64,000 nucleotides of DNA, taken from contig JAVLUZ010000143.1 in the NCBI GenBank assembly GCA_036768485.1, forward strand, positions 2,661,633 to 2,725,632, written 5' to 3'. The notes beneath the pieces were generated by a model. The model was not told the origin of the DNA. It searched no databases and saw nothing but the letters and a program-made list of their open reading frames with translations. Position 1 is the stretch's first letter; every line of letters begins with the position of its first letter. Shown here in pieces: positions 31,004 through 41,317 of the stretch. This stretch comes from Mermis nigrescens (lineage: Eukaryota > Nematoda > Enoplea > Mermithida > Mermithidae). The position numbers and the translations under genes are program-made.

Positions 31004-31315
31004 CATGGGTGGGAAGCACCAAAATTCTACGGGTGCAAGATTTTTAGAGGGTCAAAGAATGATGCTTTGGCAAAAAAACATCATTTTTCAATGGGGGGGT
31101 GAAAAAATTTTCAAAGGTAAAAAAATGGTCTTAGAAGTGGTCGTATGGCGAAAACACACCATTTGTCGGCGTTTCTCATCGAGCACTATCCAATGGCATC
31201 AAAAAATCGCTGAAAAAGCAAAAAAAATTTCAAAATTTGAATTCTGGGGGGTATTTTGATTTCTAGGGGGTATTTCAACTTCTAAGAGGGGTGAATACCC
31301 CTACGCCCATGTGTG
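31004..31315 (+). mobile_element. hAT-like MITE family H1 with a duplicated 5' segment
   Basis: CATGGGTGGGAAGCACC start and TACGCCCATGTGTG end. The 5' part is represented twice (GGTCAAAGAATG, then GGTAAAAAAATGG). A further 3' fragment continues at 31316-31418 and ends CCGCCCAAGTGTG. Confidence 0.75.
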
Positions 31316-31429
31316 CCATCAAGCACTATCCGAAATTGCGAAAGAGAAAAATTAAAAACTTGAATTTTGGGGGTATATAGGTTTCTGGGGGATGCATACC
31401 ATCCCGCCCAAGTGTGAACTAGACCCCCA

Positions 31430-31660
31430 AGACTGGAAAATGGGAAATTTTTCAAGGAAAAAGATGCTCGAAAATGGATGAACATTGAACAAATTCTTCA
31501 AAACTGCTTGAAATCCGAAACTTTCAATAACGTAGTTTTAGCGCTAGCATTTATATCAGTTTTTGAAGTGATTTTGACCCGGAAAGTTCAATCGTTGACG
31601 TCCTCCCCATATTGGCCATGCTGTACATCTGTACGGTCATCACAAATGAGCGGAGGACTG
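31430..31660 (-). repeat. Family R4 repeat, minus orientation
   Basis: Reverse complement shows TCAAAATCACTTCAAAAACTG and an ATTTCCCATTTTCC stretch near the G-rich end, as in 7805-8055. Confidence 0.45.
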
Positions 31661-32029
31661 GGGTGGGGACCCCAAAATCGATAGACCCTGTACCTTTAGT
31701 GCATTTTTTGGCAATTTGGCCCCACCGGACCCTCCCCCAGGATTTTGTTACTGACCTTTGTAGGCTGTCATGTCACCATGTCTTTTCGTATATGAAGACT
31801 AGAGAATCAGATTTATGTGTAGCAAGCAGCCAAATCCTTGGTATCTGGGTGGTATAAAACTAGCGATGATAACCCCAAATAAAATGTCAGACGTACAATT
31901 CAAGGGCGCCTAAACTACATACGATGGGCGCGGAGGGTCCGCGATTTTGCATGTCGGACCACCCCTAAAATTTAGTTGCTGCTTCAGTATGGTCTAAACC
32001 TCAACCCCGTCAAATGCTGCATAGTTAAC

Positions 32030-32254
32030 CATACGTGGGCAGCAAGAAAATTCTGTGGGATGCAAGATTTTTCAAAGGTAAAAAAATTGCCTTATAAATG
32101 GTGGTATGACGAAGAAACACCATTTTTCGACGTGTCTCATCGAGCACTATCCATTGGCATCAAAAATTGCGAAAAAAACGAATTTTTAAAAATTGAATTC
32201 TGGGGAGGAGTATTTTGGTTTCTCGGGGGTGCATACCCCCCACGCCCAGGTGTG
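32030..32254 (+). mobile_element. hAT-like MITE family H1
   Basis: CATACGTGGGCAGCAAG to CACGCCCAGGTGTG. Flanks TAGTTAAC and TAGCTTAAC match with one extra base. Lies just beyond the 3' end of RpL38. Confidence 0.88.
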
Positions 32255-32363
32255 TAGCTTAACCAAAATTTCAATGAAATATAATCTAGAACAGAGGCGT
32301 ATTAACTCAAGCAATGTCATGCACAAGTTTATTCACCATTCAGCGCGTAGGTAGGTATCACTT

Positions 32364-32369
32364 TTTATT
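32364..32369 (-). terminator. AATAAA polyadenylation signal of RpL38
   Basis: TTTATT on the plus strand, 44 bases past the RpL38 stop codon on the minus strand. Confidence 0.6.
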
Positions 32370-32412
32370 GAATAAATTCATTAGGTACATCAACAAAATA
32401 ACAATCGCACTA

Positions 32413-32520
32413 CTATTTCAATTCTTTGACTTGTAAACCCGGTGGCAGCGACTGCTTCAACTTTTCTGCCTTATCTTTATCTTGAATGACCAGCGTGTAA
32501 AGGTATTTACTGCAACGAAC
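32413..32520 (-). CDS. RpL38: Ribosomal protein eL38 (RpL38), exon 2
   Basis: C-terminal half of eL38, a component of the 60S ribosomal subunit. It encodes [20 protein letters not shown] and continues to the conserved LPPGLxVKELK end and TAG (32413-32415). It joins exactly to the exon at 37473-37577: the acceptor is ATTCAAG|GTTCG and the join falls between codons. The full product is 70 residues, the usual length of eL38. All conserved stretches are intact. The polypyrimidine tract of the acceptor is weak. One AATAAA follows the stop. Confidence 0.97.
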   Translation of the reverse strand, partial: VRCSKYLYTLVIQDKDKAEKLKQSLPPGLQVKELK

Positions 32521-32717
32521 CTTGAATGCATGGTTACATTAAAACGAATCAAACTAAATCTTTTATAGTGATCATATACAGATGTGAGCAGCGCCAAAAA
32601 ATGGGTTCGAAAATATTGAAAGGCTTAAGATGTGTAGAAAAAGTCACATAAAGCGCAAAGAACACAAAACAATCGCTAAAATATTTTAAAGTCAATTCTG
32701 AGATCTCCAGACCAGAC

Positions 32718-32949
32718 CATAGGCGGACGGCACGGCACCAAAATTCTGGTGGTGCAAGATTTTTCGAAAATCAAATAATGGCCTTAAAAATGATGATATG
32801 GCAAAAAAATACCATATTTCAACATTTCTCAACAAGCACTATCCATTGGCTTCAAAAAATTGCGAAAAAAATGAAAAATATCCAAAAATTGAATTCTGGA
32901 GGGTATTTTGGTTTCTGGGGGGAATGCATACCTCCAACGCCCAGATGTG
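32718..32949 (+). mobile_element. hAT-like MITE family H1 in the RpL38 intron
   Basis: CATAGGCGGACGGCACGG start and CAACGCCCAGATGTG end. Flanks GACCAGAC and GGCCAGAC agree at seven of eight positions. Confidence 0.88.
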
Positions 32950-33004
32950 GGCCAGACCCCCATTTAATGGCCATTTGTGGTAATATCGTTCAAAGTATAA
33001 CTTG

Positions 33005-34581
33005 ATCTGTTCATCCAAAAACAGGTTTAGACAAGGTTAAGCATGAAAGGCATTCAAGCTGAAATTGCTGATCATCCTAAAGAATTTCAGACATATTTTG
33101 AAACTGAATATTTATCAGCCATAAGTTGGCATGGCAGCATTACAACATACATGTAACGGGTGCCTCACCAAAAGTGGGTCGAACCCGAAACCCATTCCCT
33201 CGAAGACTAATTCTTCTATTTTCTACTCTGTCCCCTTCTTTTTGCAAAAAGTCGCATTTTTAAAGCCATTTTCAGACACCACTGAATTGATTCCCTTCGG
33301 CCAACAAATCTACCAAAATAAAGCGGCCTATGTTTCTCGAAAAATTCGTCGAAACATCTCGCAAAAACCGAATTTCTCAACGATTTTATACGTTCTCTAT
33401 ACATTAAGATAATAAAATTCAAACTTTTCGAAGAAAACGTATTTAATATTTAAAAAATTTTCTTTCAATTTTTCTGATTTAAAAAATTTCAAAATTTTAT
33501 ACATTGAAATTCAAAATTCTTGAAAATTTCTCTTCACAAAAATAATAATTTTTTCGTTTTTTAGTCGCCCTTGAGCCAACATTGTGGATTATGCTTCACT
33601 TATGGCGCGAAGCGCTAAAAAATTGAAGATTTTGCGTCAAATACATGCAATTTTTCCATCTTTTCTATCTTACCCTTCAAAAATTTTGTTGGCCAAGGAG
33701 GAGGGCGCCCACATACGCAAATGTCTTTGAAAACCTGCGTTTAGTCAGACTTTCTACTGGCATCAAGAAATTCTCAAAATGGAATTGTAGGGATTTAATC
33801 AATTGCAAGTAAATAAAACACAATGAAATAGGTACAAGAGGATAAATACATAAGAACAAAACAGAGTGCCACAAAAATTTAAAATAATGAGAAAAAATAA
33901 GTAGGTAATAAAAATTATACAAATAGACAAAAGAGGAACTAGCTTGCTCTACTTTCGCGCCATTAATACTAATGAGTATAGAAGCGACATAGTGACACCA
34001 GTGTAATCGGCTAAACTGCCCTGCCTCAATGACGTAAAACCAAAAATGATAATGCTGGCTGAATGAAACCGCTCGACAGCGCCAAGCATATCTACAGGAA
34101 CAGCGACTAAATTACAGGTCCGAAAAATTTCAAATATCAAAAAGATTCAGAAAAATTTATGTTGGGAGCAAAATACCATTTTTCGACGTTTCTGATCGAA
34201 CTCTTCCTACTGGCTAGTGATGAAATGGGTACCCGGATCCAGATCCGGTATTATCAGGATGTTTTCAGAATCCGGCTAGAAAGGTAGAACAGCGTCAGAA
34301 ACGCTGAAAAAACGATGTTTTGACGCGAACCTACCATTTTCGGACCCAAAAAAGGCACTTTATAATTTCACCCCCCATAATTCCCATGCTGTGCTTCGAT
34401 CTGGATACGGAAGTTGCGAAAACTAGGATCCGGATACGGATAAATTGATATCGAGGATCCATTTCATGACTACTACTATTCTAGTCCACTAAAAAAGCTA
34501 TTTGAGAATACTAATCACTAGAGATGTGCCAGGCCCCGGCCCTGGGGCGGGGCCTGTAAAAACGATGAAAAATTAATGAAC
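33005..34581. other. RpL38 intron sequence without clear features
   Basis: AT-rich. Contains a GGCGCGAAGCGCT palindrome variant (about 33604) and fragments resembling H1 (TTTTTCGACGTTTCTGATCGA, about 34172) and R8 (about 34260-34400, with ATCCGGATACGG-like short repeats). No conserved exon recognised. Confidence 0.4.
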
Positions 34582-35096
34582 CACACATGGGCGTGGGGGT
34601 TTGGGGGGTATGCACCACACCTGGGCGTGGGGGGGGTTTGGGGGGTATGCACCCCCCAGAAACAAAATACCCCCCCCAGAAATCAAAATACCCCCCCCAG
34701 AATTCAATTTTTGAAAATTTTTTCGCTTTTTTCGCAATTTTTGATGCCAATGGATAGTGCTTGATGAGAAACGTCGAAAAATGGTGTTTTTATCACCATA
34801 CCATCGTTTTTAAGGCCATTTTTTGACCTTCAAAAAATCTTGCACCCCCCCAGAAATTTCTTGCTGCCCACGTATGGTATGCAGTATGCACCCCCCAGAA
34901 GTTGAAATACCCCCCAGAAAATTTTTTTTGCTTTTTAGCAATTTTTGATGCCATTGGATAGAGCTTGATGAGAAACGTCGAAAAATGGTGTTTTTTTCGC
35001 CATACCACCATTTTTAAGGCCATTTTTGACCTTTAAAAATTTTTCACCCCCCCAGAAATTTTACTCCCCCCAGAACTTTGGTGCTGCCCACCTATG
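34582..35096 (-). mobile_element. hAT-like MITE family H1, host of a nested copy
   Basis: CACACATGGGCGTGGGG start and GCTGCCCACCTATG end, interrupted by 34616-34876. The outer duplication is not recognisable. Confidence 0.82.
34616..34876 (-). mobile_element. hAT-like MITE family H1, nested at GTATGCAC
   Basis: CACACCTGGGCGTGGGG start and GCTGCCCACGTATG end. Flanks GTATGCAC and GTATGCAG (seven of eight). GTATGCAC is the reverse complement of the GTGCATAC site used at 12050 and 19946. Confidence 0.9.
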
Positions 35097-35230
35097 GATG
35101 CAAAAAGCTAAATTTAGTGCACCCTTCTTCTAATCAACTTAAAAATGATGGAATTACAATGGGGCTAAAAATTATCGAAAAGGCAAAAGGTAACATATTT
35201 TCGTCTTTCCTAATCAAAAAAATTTCGGAT

Positions 35231-35436
35231 CTAGTATACAATTTACCCACCAACGTTTTTTGTGTAGTGTGTAATATGTAATGTGTTATGTGTAATGTGT
35301 ATTGTGTAATGTGTCATGTGTAGTGTGTAATGTGTAATGTGTAAAGTGTTCATATTACACATTATACATTACACATGACACATTACAATACATTATGGAT
35401 CGGCTAAAAAACGCTGGTGGGTAAATTGTATACTAG
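35231..35436. mobile_element. 206-bp foldback element with TGTAATG repeats
   Basis: Left arm CTAGTATACAATTTACCCAC is the exact inverted match of the right arm GTGGGTAAATTGTATACTAG (35417-35436), and pairing continues with one mismatch into CAACGTTTTTT. The interior TGTGTAATG-type array (35262-35350) faces TTACACAT-type units (35356-35392), so nearly the whole element can form one long hairpin. It lies in the RpL38 intron. Confidence 0.88.
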
Positions 35437-35559
35437 GTTCAAACTTTCAATCAAATAGTCGCGAAAAAACGAAGATTTGTAAGGATTAAATTGTGGATAG
35501 TCTGCTTGTTTTCTGAATTTTTGGGTTTCTATGACTGGAATCCTCGATCGAAAAATAAT

Positions 35560-35935
35560 TTTTCACATACATGCAGTTTCCTTAGGGGAGGGAAAATGAG
35601 TATTTTTTACCTATTCAATGTTTAATTTTTACAAATTATAATACTTAATCCGTTTTATTTCATTCTTTATGAATATTTATGTTTAAATTTTCATGAAAAC
35701 AGTAAAGATAAGGGCGACGAAATGATCTGCAACATCAAAATTATAAGAAATAGTGAAAGAAAATTGTCTGGATGAATTAATTTGACAGTCTACTGCTCGA
35801 AAAATTAGTACTGTACCTGAAACTATAGTTTTAGACGTGATTTACCCCCTTTTCATGATTCGAGTAACGGGTTTAGTCCCGAAACGTGCTAAGGGGCAAG
35901 CCTTTGAAAAGTTGTGGTAGAAGGGATACCCCCAT
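35560..35935 (+). repeat. Family R5 repeat, copy 2
   Basis: Same block order as 6248-6625: TTACCTATT, TTTCATTCTTTATGAA, AAGATAAGGGCGACG, TCTGGATGAAT, TTAGACGTGA, GGGCAAGCCTTTGAAAAG and GATACCCCCATACCA. Confidence 0.65.
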
Positions 35936-35938
35936 ACC

Positions 35939-36123
35939 ATACCTACGCGTGGGGGGTTCGGGTATGCATCACCCAGAAACCAAAATGCCCCCAGAATTCA
36001 ATTTTTGAAATTTTTTGGTTTATTTCGCAATTTTTTAATGCCAATGGATAGTGCACGATTAGAAACGTTGAAAAATTCGCTATACCACCATTTTTAACCT
36101 TTGCAAAAAATCTTGCACCCCCT
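35939..36123 (-). mobile_element. hAT-like MITE family H1, truncated
   Basis: CATACCTACGCGTGGGG start, core present with a short internal deletion, no GCTGCCCAC end. It directly abuts the R5 repeat. Confidence 0.75.
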
Positions 36124-36134
36124 TCCTCAGTGTG

Positions 36135-36326
36135 CATTAGCATACATGTAACAGGGGAATTGGGGATCTCCGCCCAAAGTCGGGCGTCCCCCACCCCCGG
36201 AACCAGAAAATTTTTGACCCCCTTCCCCGATTTTTGGAAAAAATCGAATTTTTTTTGGTCGTTTTTGGCCAAAAATTGGAGGACATTTACCCCCCCCAAT
36301 TTCGAGCCGTTACATGTATGTGCATG
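36135..36326 (-). repeat. Family R7 repeat, best-preserved copy
   Basis: CATACATGTAACAGGGG start and CCGTTACATGTATG end are inverted. Inside it has AAAGTCGGGCGTCCCCCA and CCCGATTTTTGGAAAAAATC. Confidence 0.75.
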
Positions 36327-36449
36327 GGTGAGGTATTACTGCGCCTGGTGCACACCTACCCTTTGTGTGTGAATATTGATTTTACGTGAATCGAAGTTTT
36401 TCGACTACAGGAGTACGTCAGGCATCTCAAGATGAAAGAACAGAAAGTT

Positions 36450-36520
36450 GCAGTATGTCGGACTCAAACTGTTGACCTCTGGATTTGAAATCCGACGTCT
36501 TAACCACTCGACGACACCAG
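36450..36520 (-). tRNA. tRNA-like sequence, serine/leucine-tRNA-related (probably a pseudogene)
   Basis: The minus strand has GTCGAGTGGTTAAGAC, as in the D arm of serine and leucine tRNAs. It also has GGATTTCAAATCC, an anticodon-like arm whose loop would show TCA, and a T-loop-like GTTTGAGTCC. The acceptor stem does not close well, with only partial pairing of GTGTCG with CGACAT. It may be a decayed tRNA or a tRNA-derived unit. It lies in the RpL38 intron on the same strand. Confidence 0.4.
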
Positions 36521-36596
36521 TTTATTTTGAGATTGTATGCAGCGATTAGTTGTTTTTCAGCGAATTAACAAAGAAGATATAATTATTCTGACTCCT

Positions 36597-36787
36597 GTTA
36601 CTAATGCGTTAGGCTTAGGCTTATTAATGTACATTCATATTGCTCCGCTCGCTTCGCTCTTGCCTGTGTCCAGGACATTTCGCAACACACTATGCTATTT
36701 TTTTCCTTGCGACTTTGTTTTACCCTTGTTTTTTCCGGATCAAGTATTAGTATTATTAACTAAGCCTAAGCCTACGATATTGGTAAC
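36597..36787. mobile_element. Foldback MITE with GTTAGGCTTAGGC ends
   Basis: GTTACTAATGCGTTAGGCTT at the left is met by inverted AAGCCTACGATATTGGTAAC at the right, each with AGGCTTAGGC. CGCTCGCTTCGCTC near the middle carries the reverse of GCGAAGCG. Confidence 0.7.
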
Positions 36788-37472
36788 CCCGCTCAGTCAT
36801 AGTACGCCGATTCGCTTTTATCACATTTAAAGTAATTTCACTCGCTTATGTGTTGAAGATTAAACTTTAAAAATGTCATAAATTGAACCAGCACATGCAG
36901 AAACCTATAAAATCTGCGAACATGCGCTACTATTCGAGTTTACTGCAAGCAAAGTAATCAGAACCACAAAAGGTGGTGTGCAATAGGCACAGTAGTACCC
37001 ATGTGTGATTTTTCAAATTAATTTTTTGACAAGACAAATCATCATGTCATGAACTTGAAATTTATTGTTTGTTGCGTTTCTGACCGCATAAGCCTGACGC
37101 TTAAATTCAAATAAAAGTCCCGTCCGGCATTCCTACGTTCGGTTGATATCTACCTTTTGTTTGAGCGTTTAATTTAATAGCAGCAAGCGTGTGTAGAAGC
37201 GCTCAGTCGCGGGTTTCCTAAGTTTTCGAATCTGCCGATTCAAATGGTGTGACATTCTTAAAGTGCAACGTTTAGTGCACAAGCGAACAAAACATCTCAG
37301 CGTGATAAAGTTTTCTTGTGTAGGTTTGTTATGTACTTACCAATCTATTGAATAAGCGCATTCGAGAACCCGGGAAAACTGTGACAAAGCGCTGCTAAAC
37401 ACGCTTACTCCTAACAAACTAACCGCACACACAAAAGGTAGGTGTCAACTAAACTTAGGAATGCCAACTTAC

Positions 37473-37577
37473 CTTGAATTTCACATTGTCGGCATTCTTT
37501 TTTATCTTGACCGATTTAGCATCCTTTCGCCGAGCAGTCAGCAGGAAATCCTTGATTTCGGTTATCTGTTTAGGCAT
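37473..37577 (-). CDS. RpL38: Ribosomal protein eL38 (RpL38), exon 1
   Basis: First 35 residues of eL38, starting MPKQITEI and including [19 protein letters not shown], the most conserved part of the protein. The ATG is at 37575-37577. The exon ends exactly after a lysine codon at donor AAG|GTAAGT. The intron of about 4.95 kb holds two nested MITE groups, a foldback, R5 and R7 repeats and a tRNA-like unit, which is large for an insect ribosomal protein gene. The coding sequence is intact, and highly expressed RP genes are normally under strong selection, so this is probably the functional locus and not a retrocopy (a retrocopy would lack the intron). Upstream sequence shows no clear TATA box; a pyrimidine-rich start site could not be placed. 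Confidence 0.97.
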
Positions 37578-38225
37578 CGTAAATGCAGCAAATATTTAAT
37601 AGAATGAGAAGATAAGCATGAATTTAGTAACAATACCGCGCGACGTTTTGAGGTGAAATTTGGATTGTATCAGAGTTGTAAACTAATTACAGTAATATAT
37701 ATTCAGCCAGACAGTACAGCGTGATAAATGTGCACATGCAATTCAGACAGAAATTTCCGAACCTATGTGCTACATGAATTCTAAGTAGACGCTAATACCA
37801 ATATTATCAAAACTTTTGGCAAGCTTAAATAACTGGGTTTACTTGAAACCTAAGCTTATGATGCCAGTGTCAGAAAGAACAACGTAAAAAATCAATTGTA
37901 TACAAATTAAGTAATTTGACTTTTCAGTGGGATGACTTAGTCGATAATGTAATCAATATCAATCAGAAAGTTCTAGGTTCGAGCCCGAGCGACATAAAGA
38001 TATTCATAAAGAAAGCGATAATTGAGAAGGGAAATGGCAAAAATCTGGATTGAATCATAATCAGATAGTACCCACCCAATGCGTAATTTGTAGCCTCTCA
38101 ATCGTATTACGTTTGTGTGTGGGAAACTTCCGTTCCGCTTCTACATATGTCGGTACCTACCTATGAACTTACGCATGCATGATCGGACACCCTCCTGAAT
38201 TTAGTTGCTTGCATGTGCGGGGTAC
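37578..38225. other. Presumed RpL38 upstream region, nothing specific recognised
   Basis: AT-rich sequence that should contain the RpL38 promoter on the minus strand. I could not identify a defined motif. Confidence 0.3.
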
Positions 38226-38393
38226 GAAGTCCGTTTCACACAACTTCGATCATAAATTTTAAAACGATCTCCAGCAATAAGCTGACAGATTGCGATTATA
38301 GCACTGATCTGATATATAGTTATCGTAAACCTCAGCTCCCTGTCAATAAAAATTCTTAGAATTTATGCACGAAGTTATGTGAAACAGACTATA
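38226..38393 (+). mobile_element. MITE family M2
   Basis: AAGTCCGTTTCACACAACTT start and AAGTTATGTGAAACAGACTA end. The inside has CAGCAATAAGCTGACAGATTG, shared with 29893-30066 (CGACAATAAGCCGACAGATTG). Confidence 0.83.
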
Positions 38394-38457
38394 GGTGAAT
38401 GTTCATAATGTTGGGTGCAGGTAAGAAGGTAAATCTATAGGTTTTTACTGCCAGATC

Positions 38458-39267
38458 ATGCATACATATGGTACAAGAATTGAGCGGCCGATCACGAATT
38501 ATAACGACAGAAAAAATGTGAACGTAATACTTGATCTGTACATCATTTATACGTGTAATCACTTTTTAAGCGATATGACGAAAAACGACAAATATAATGC
38601 GGCGTGTACATTAAACATAAAAGACGCGATTTCGCATTGCACATCAAACGTAATCCAGTTTACGCAAGGCCAGGGCTCACGAACGCTTTTACTAGGTGCT
38701 GAAACCGGTGATTAAGCAAAAACTTGGATCGAAAATCGGGCAGTATTTTTAAACAGTTTCAAATCGGTAATTTGTTGCATTCTGAAGGCAACTTTTTAAA
38801 GCAAGCTCATATATCTTTCAAGTTTTCATATCCATGCATACAATTATCTATTCGTCAGTGACGAATGATCCCGTCCCGAAATACCGTCTTTGTGAAGCAA
38901 GTTAATTATAATATAGAATGACTGGCCCTTAGGAAGGTCAATGAACTTTCTGATTTGGACAATAGTAAGCCAGCATGGATCACATTTTGGCAAAACCTCA
39001 AAGCACCCGATAAGCACGTGCGACTACGTCATTAGAAAACGCAAAAAATTGACCAAAAACGCCGGTAAATATCGACGTAACGACGGGACAACGCGTAAAC
39101 CGAAAAGAAATGGGATGAATCGAAAAAGCACCGCTTTCAATTCAACCGAACGATCAACAATGACGAAATTTAGTATAATAATCATAATGGAGCAAGTGCG
39201 AAATGCGATTAGACGCGCAACGACCGTACAAGAGCAGGACCCATACAAATACTTAACAGAGGGTTAA
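38458..39267 (+). other. Two unsupported open frames (38458-38715 and 38941-39267)
   Basis: Frames of 85 and 108 codons. The second is lysine/arginine-rich and ends QEQDPYKYLTEG. Neither shows a family motif or splice-consistent limits. They are not clearly repeat-derived, so they are recorded as possible but unproven coding sequence. Confidence 0.2.
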
Positions 39268-39301
39268 AGGGATCCCTCATCCAGAGTCGGTCGCCCCTAA
39301 T

Positions 39302-39538
39302 CATAGGTAGGCGGCACCGAGATTCTGGGGGGTGCAAGATTTTTCAAAGGTCAAAAAATGGCCTTAAGGATGGTGGTATGGCGAAAAAACACCAGTTTTC
39401 AGCGTTTCTCATCGAGCACTATCCATTGGCATCAAAAAATTGCGAAAAAAACAAAAAAGATTTCAAAAATTGAATTCTGGGGGTATTTTGGTTTCTGTGG
39501 ATTGCATACCCCTCCAACCCCCCCCACGCCCAAGTATG
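39302..39538 (+). mobile_element. hAT-like MITE family H1
   Basis: CATAGGTAGGCGGCACC start and CACGCCCAAGTATG end with a full core. A further H1-type end (CACGCCCACGTGTT) follows at about 39556, so another copy may once have adjoined. Confidence 0.86.
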
Positions 39539-39602
39539 CCCCCTCCCCCAAACTCACGCCCACGTGTTATCAAAACCCTCCATTCCATCTAAGCCCACGT
39601 AG

Positions 39603-39809
39603 GGCGATGACTATTGTAATGAGCAGGAAGACGAAAATTAATGTAATTAAGAGATTACTGGCGCCATCTCAGTCGGGCGATGAGAAATCAGACGAAAGTG
39701 ATGAAAGATTGGACGAGCCAAAAAATCGCGCTATTTTTGTTTCTTTTCGAGGAAGAAAACCGAAAGCTAGTTTTGTACGGCCAGCACCTAAAAATGAATG
39801 GTTTCATTT
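39603..39809 (+). CDS. Candidate exon, unrecognised basic/acidic protein
   Basis: Open between a possible acceptor CCCACGTAG (ending 39602) and a strong donor GTAAGT at 39810. From the ATG at 39607 it reads MTIVMSRKTKINVIKRLL, then a serine/acid stretch (SDESDERLDEPKNR), then AIFVSFRGRKPK and a tail ending PKNEWFH. The segment AIFVSFR-G-RK has the form of an amidated peptide with a dibasic cleavage site, and FxxxR-amide ends occur in some insect neuropeptides. No signal peptide or second peptide copy is visible, so this is weak. No partner exon found. Confidence 0.3.
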
Positions 39810-39829
39810 GTAAGTACTTAGCGTGGTTG

Positions 39830-40500
39830 AACTTTAACCTTTTAAGAGTATTTATCTGTAAAATTTTTTGTATTCATTGACATACCGGAAACAAATTTTT
39901 ATCTAACGCTAAAAATGCAATTTGAAATTATTGAAGTTCAAAAAAGATACCAACTTCTTTTAAAATTTTAAAATTTTTTTTTAAATTTAAAAATGAAAAA
40001 TGAAAAAAAATTTAAAAATTAATTTTTTAAAAATTAAAATTTTCGTTTGACAAAAAAACCAACAATTTTTTTTCAATCGTGAAAAGCGTGCCAATTATTT
40101 TTTTAATAAAAGTTAATTATTTGACAATTGAAATTCCTACCGACAATAATCCATCACATAAACAAAATAGCTTGAGATGTTACTCGTGTATTAAAATAAA
40201 TAGAAGGTACTTTACATAAATAAGCAAATGAAGCAAGGAACATTTCCGATTCTTACTTCGAATATTTTAGCGCGAGAGCTCGTTAAAAATATTGGAAATT
40301 TTCCTTAAACTTGTTCACCTGCGGTTCACAAGACGTCTGACTTCAAAATTTGCAATCATATTATATGTAAAAGGAGAAATTGCGAATCATCCTTCCAAAG
40401 TCCCGTCTTCACAAAAGATGAGATTATCAGCTTTTGGTTAGAAATCAATTTTTTGGGCTATCACCCACCCGAAAAAGGGTCGACTAATCGATTTTGTATG
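39830..40500. other. Gene-free stretch, nothing recognised
   Basis: Very AT-rich, with long A and T runs near 39950-40080. Confidence 0.4.
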
Positions 40501-40545
40501 AGCAAATGCAGCATTAAGCCATTGGACATTTTTTATTAAAAATAT

Positions 40546-40711
40546 TTATTCTGAAAAATTTTTGTTGTTTTTTTCGGAATTTTTGATGCCAATGGATAGT
40601 GCTCGATGAGAAACGTTGAAAAATGGTCTTTTTCGCCATACCACCATTTTTAATGCCTTTTTTGACCTTTGAAAAATCTTGCACCTCCAGAATTTTGCTT
40701 CCGCCCACCTA
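40546..40711 (-). mobile_element. hAT-like MITE family H1, truncated
   Basis: Begins inside the element (ATTTTTGTTGTTTTTTTCGG) and ends TTCCGCCCACCTATG. It is followed by an H1s-like worn segment to about 40840 (GCTGCCCATGTATG). Confidence 0.75.
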
Positions 40712-40854
40712 TGGTCTGGACCCCCAGCATTTAGCAAACCCCTCCAAAATCAATATACCTCCAGAATTGAATTTTCGGTGCTATTCTTGGCGATTTCGCC
40801 CCATCAGACCTCCCACAACTTTATTGCTGCCCATGTATGCTGGCCATCTACCAT

Positions 40855-41040
40855 ACATGTATGCACAAAACAGAGGATTGGTTATCCCCCATTCAAAGTT
40901 GGTCGTCCCTCCGTGATGTCCCCAGTCAAAAAATTTTAAACCTCCTTGATTTTGGGCAAAAACTTGCGGTTTTTTGACAACTTTAGGTCTTTTTTGCCAT
41001 TAGAGGTCAAAAATTGGGAGGTCATTCCATTTATGCTACC
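40855..41040 (-). repeat. Family R7 repeat, degenerate
   Basis: ACATGTATGCACAAAACAG start, then CCCCCATTCAAAGTTGGTCG and TTGGGAGGTCATT, as in other copies. Confidence 0.45.
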
Positions 41041-41317
41041 AACCCATGGGCATAGTAGGGTTGTTGGACCTTCACACAAGCAAGAAGACTCGATTTTATG
41101 ATGTCAATGGATAGAGTTCGATGAGAAACATAAAAAATGGTTTTTAGCCCTATCATAAATTTTTCAGCACTTTTTGACCTGCGAAAATTTTTGAACCCTC
41201 TGTCTAAATTTACGTTGCTGCCCAGGTATGGTGCAACTGTCAACTCCCAAAAATTTGATATTAAATACACCTTATGGAGACGAACTAGGTTCTTAAATCA
41301 GTGTTTTTATTTGTACA

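Noticed and set aside
36537..36830. 97-codon open frame with hydrophobic stretches
   Set aside because: It overlaps the foldback MITE 36597-36787 almost completely and has no splice or family support.
39358..39600. Open frame with a WRKNTSFQRFSSSTIHWHQK-type peptide, and its many look-alikes (for example near 16255-16620, 25571-26000, 27477-27836, 32778-33005)
   Set aside because: The same peptide appears wherever an H1 MITE is present, in several frames and on both strands. It is a by-product of the repeat sequence, and the copies differ by frameshifts and have no start or stop conservation.
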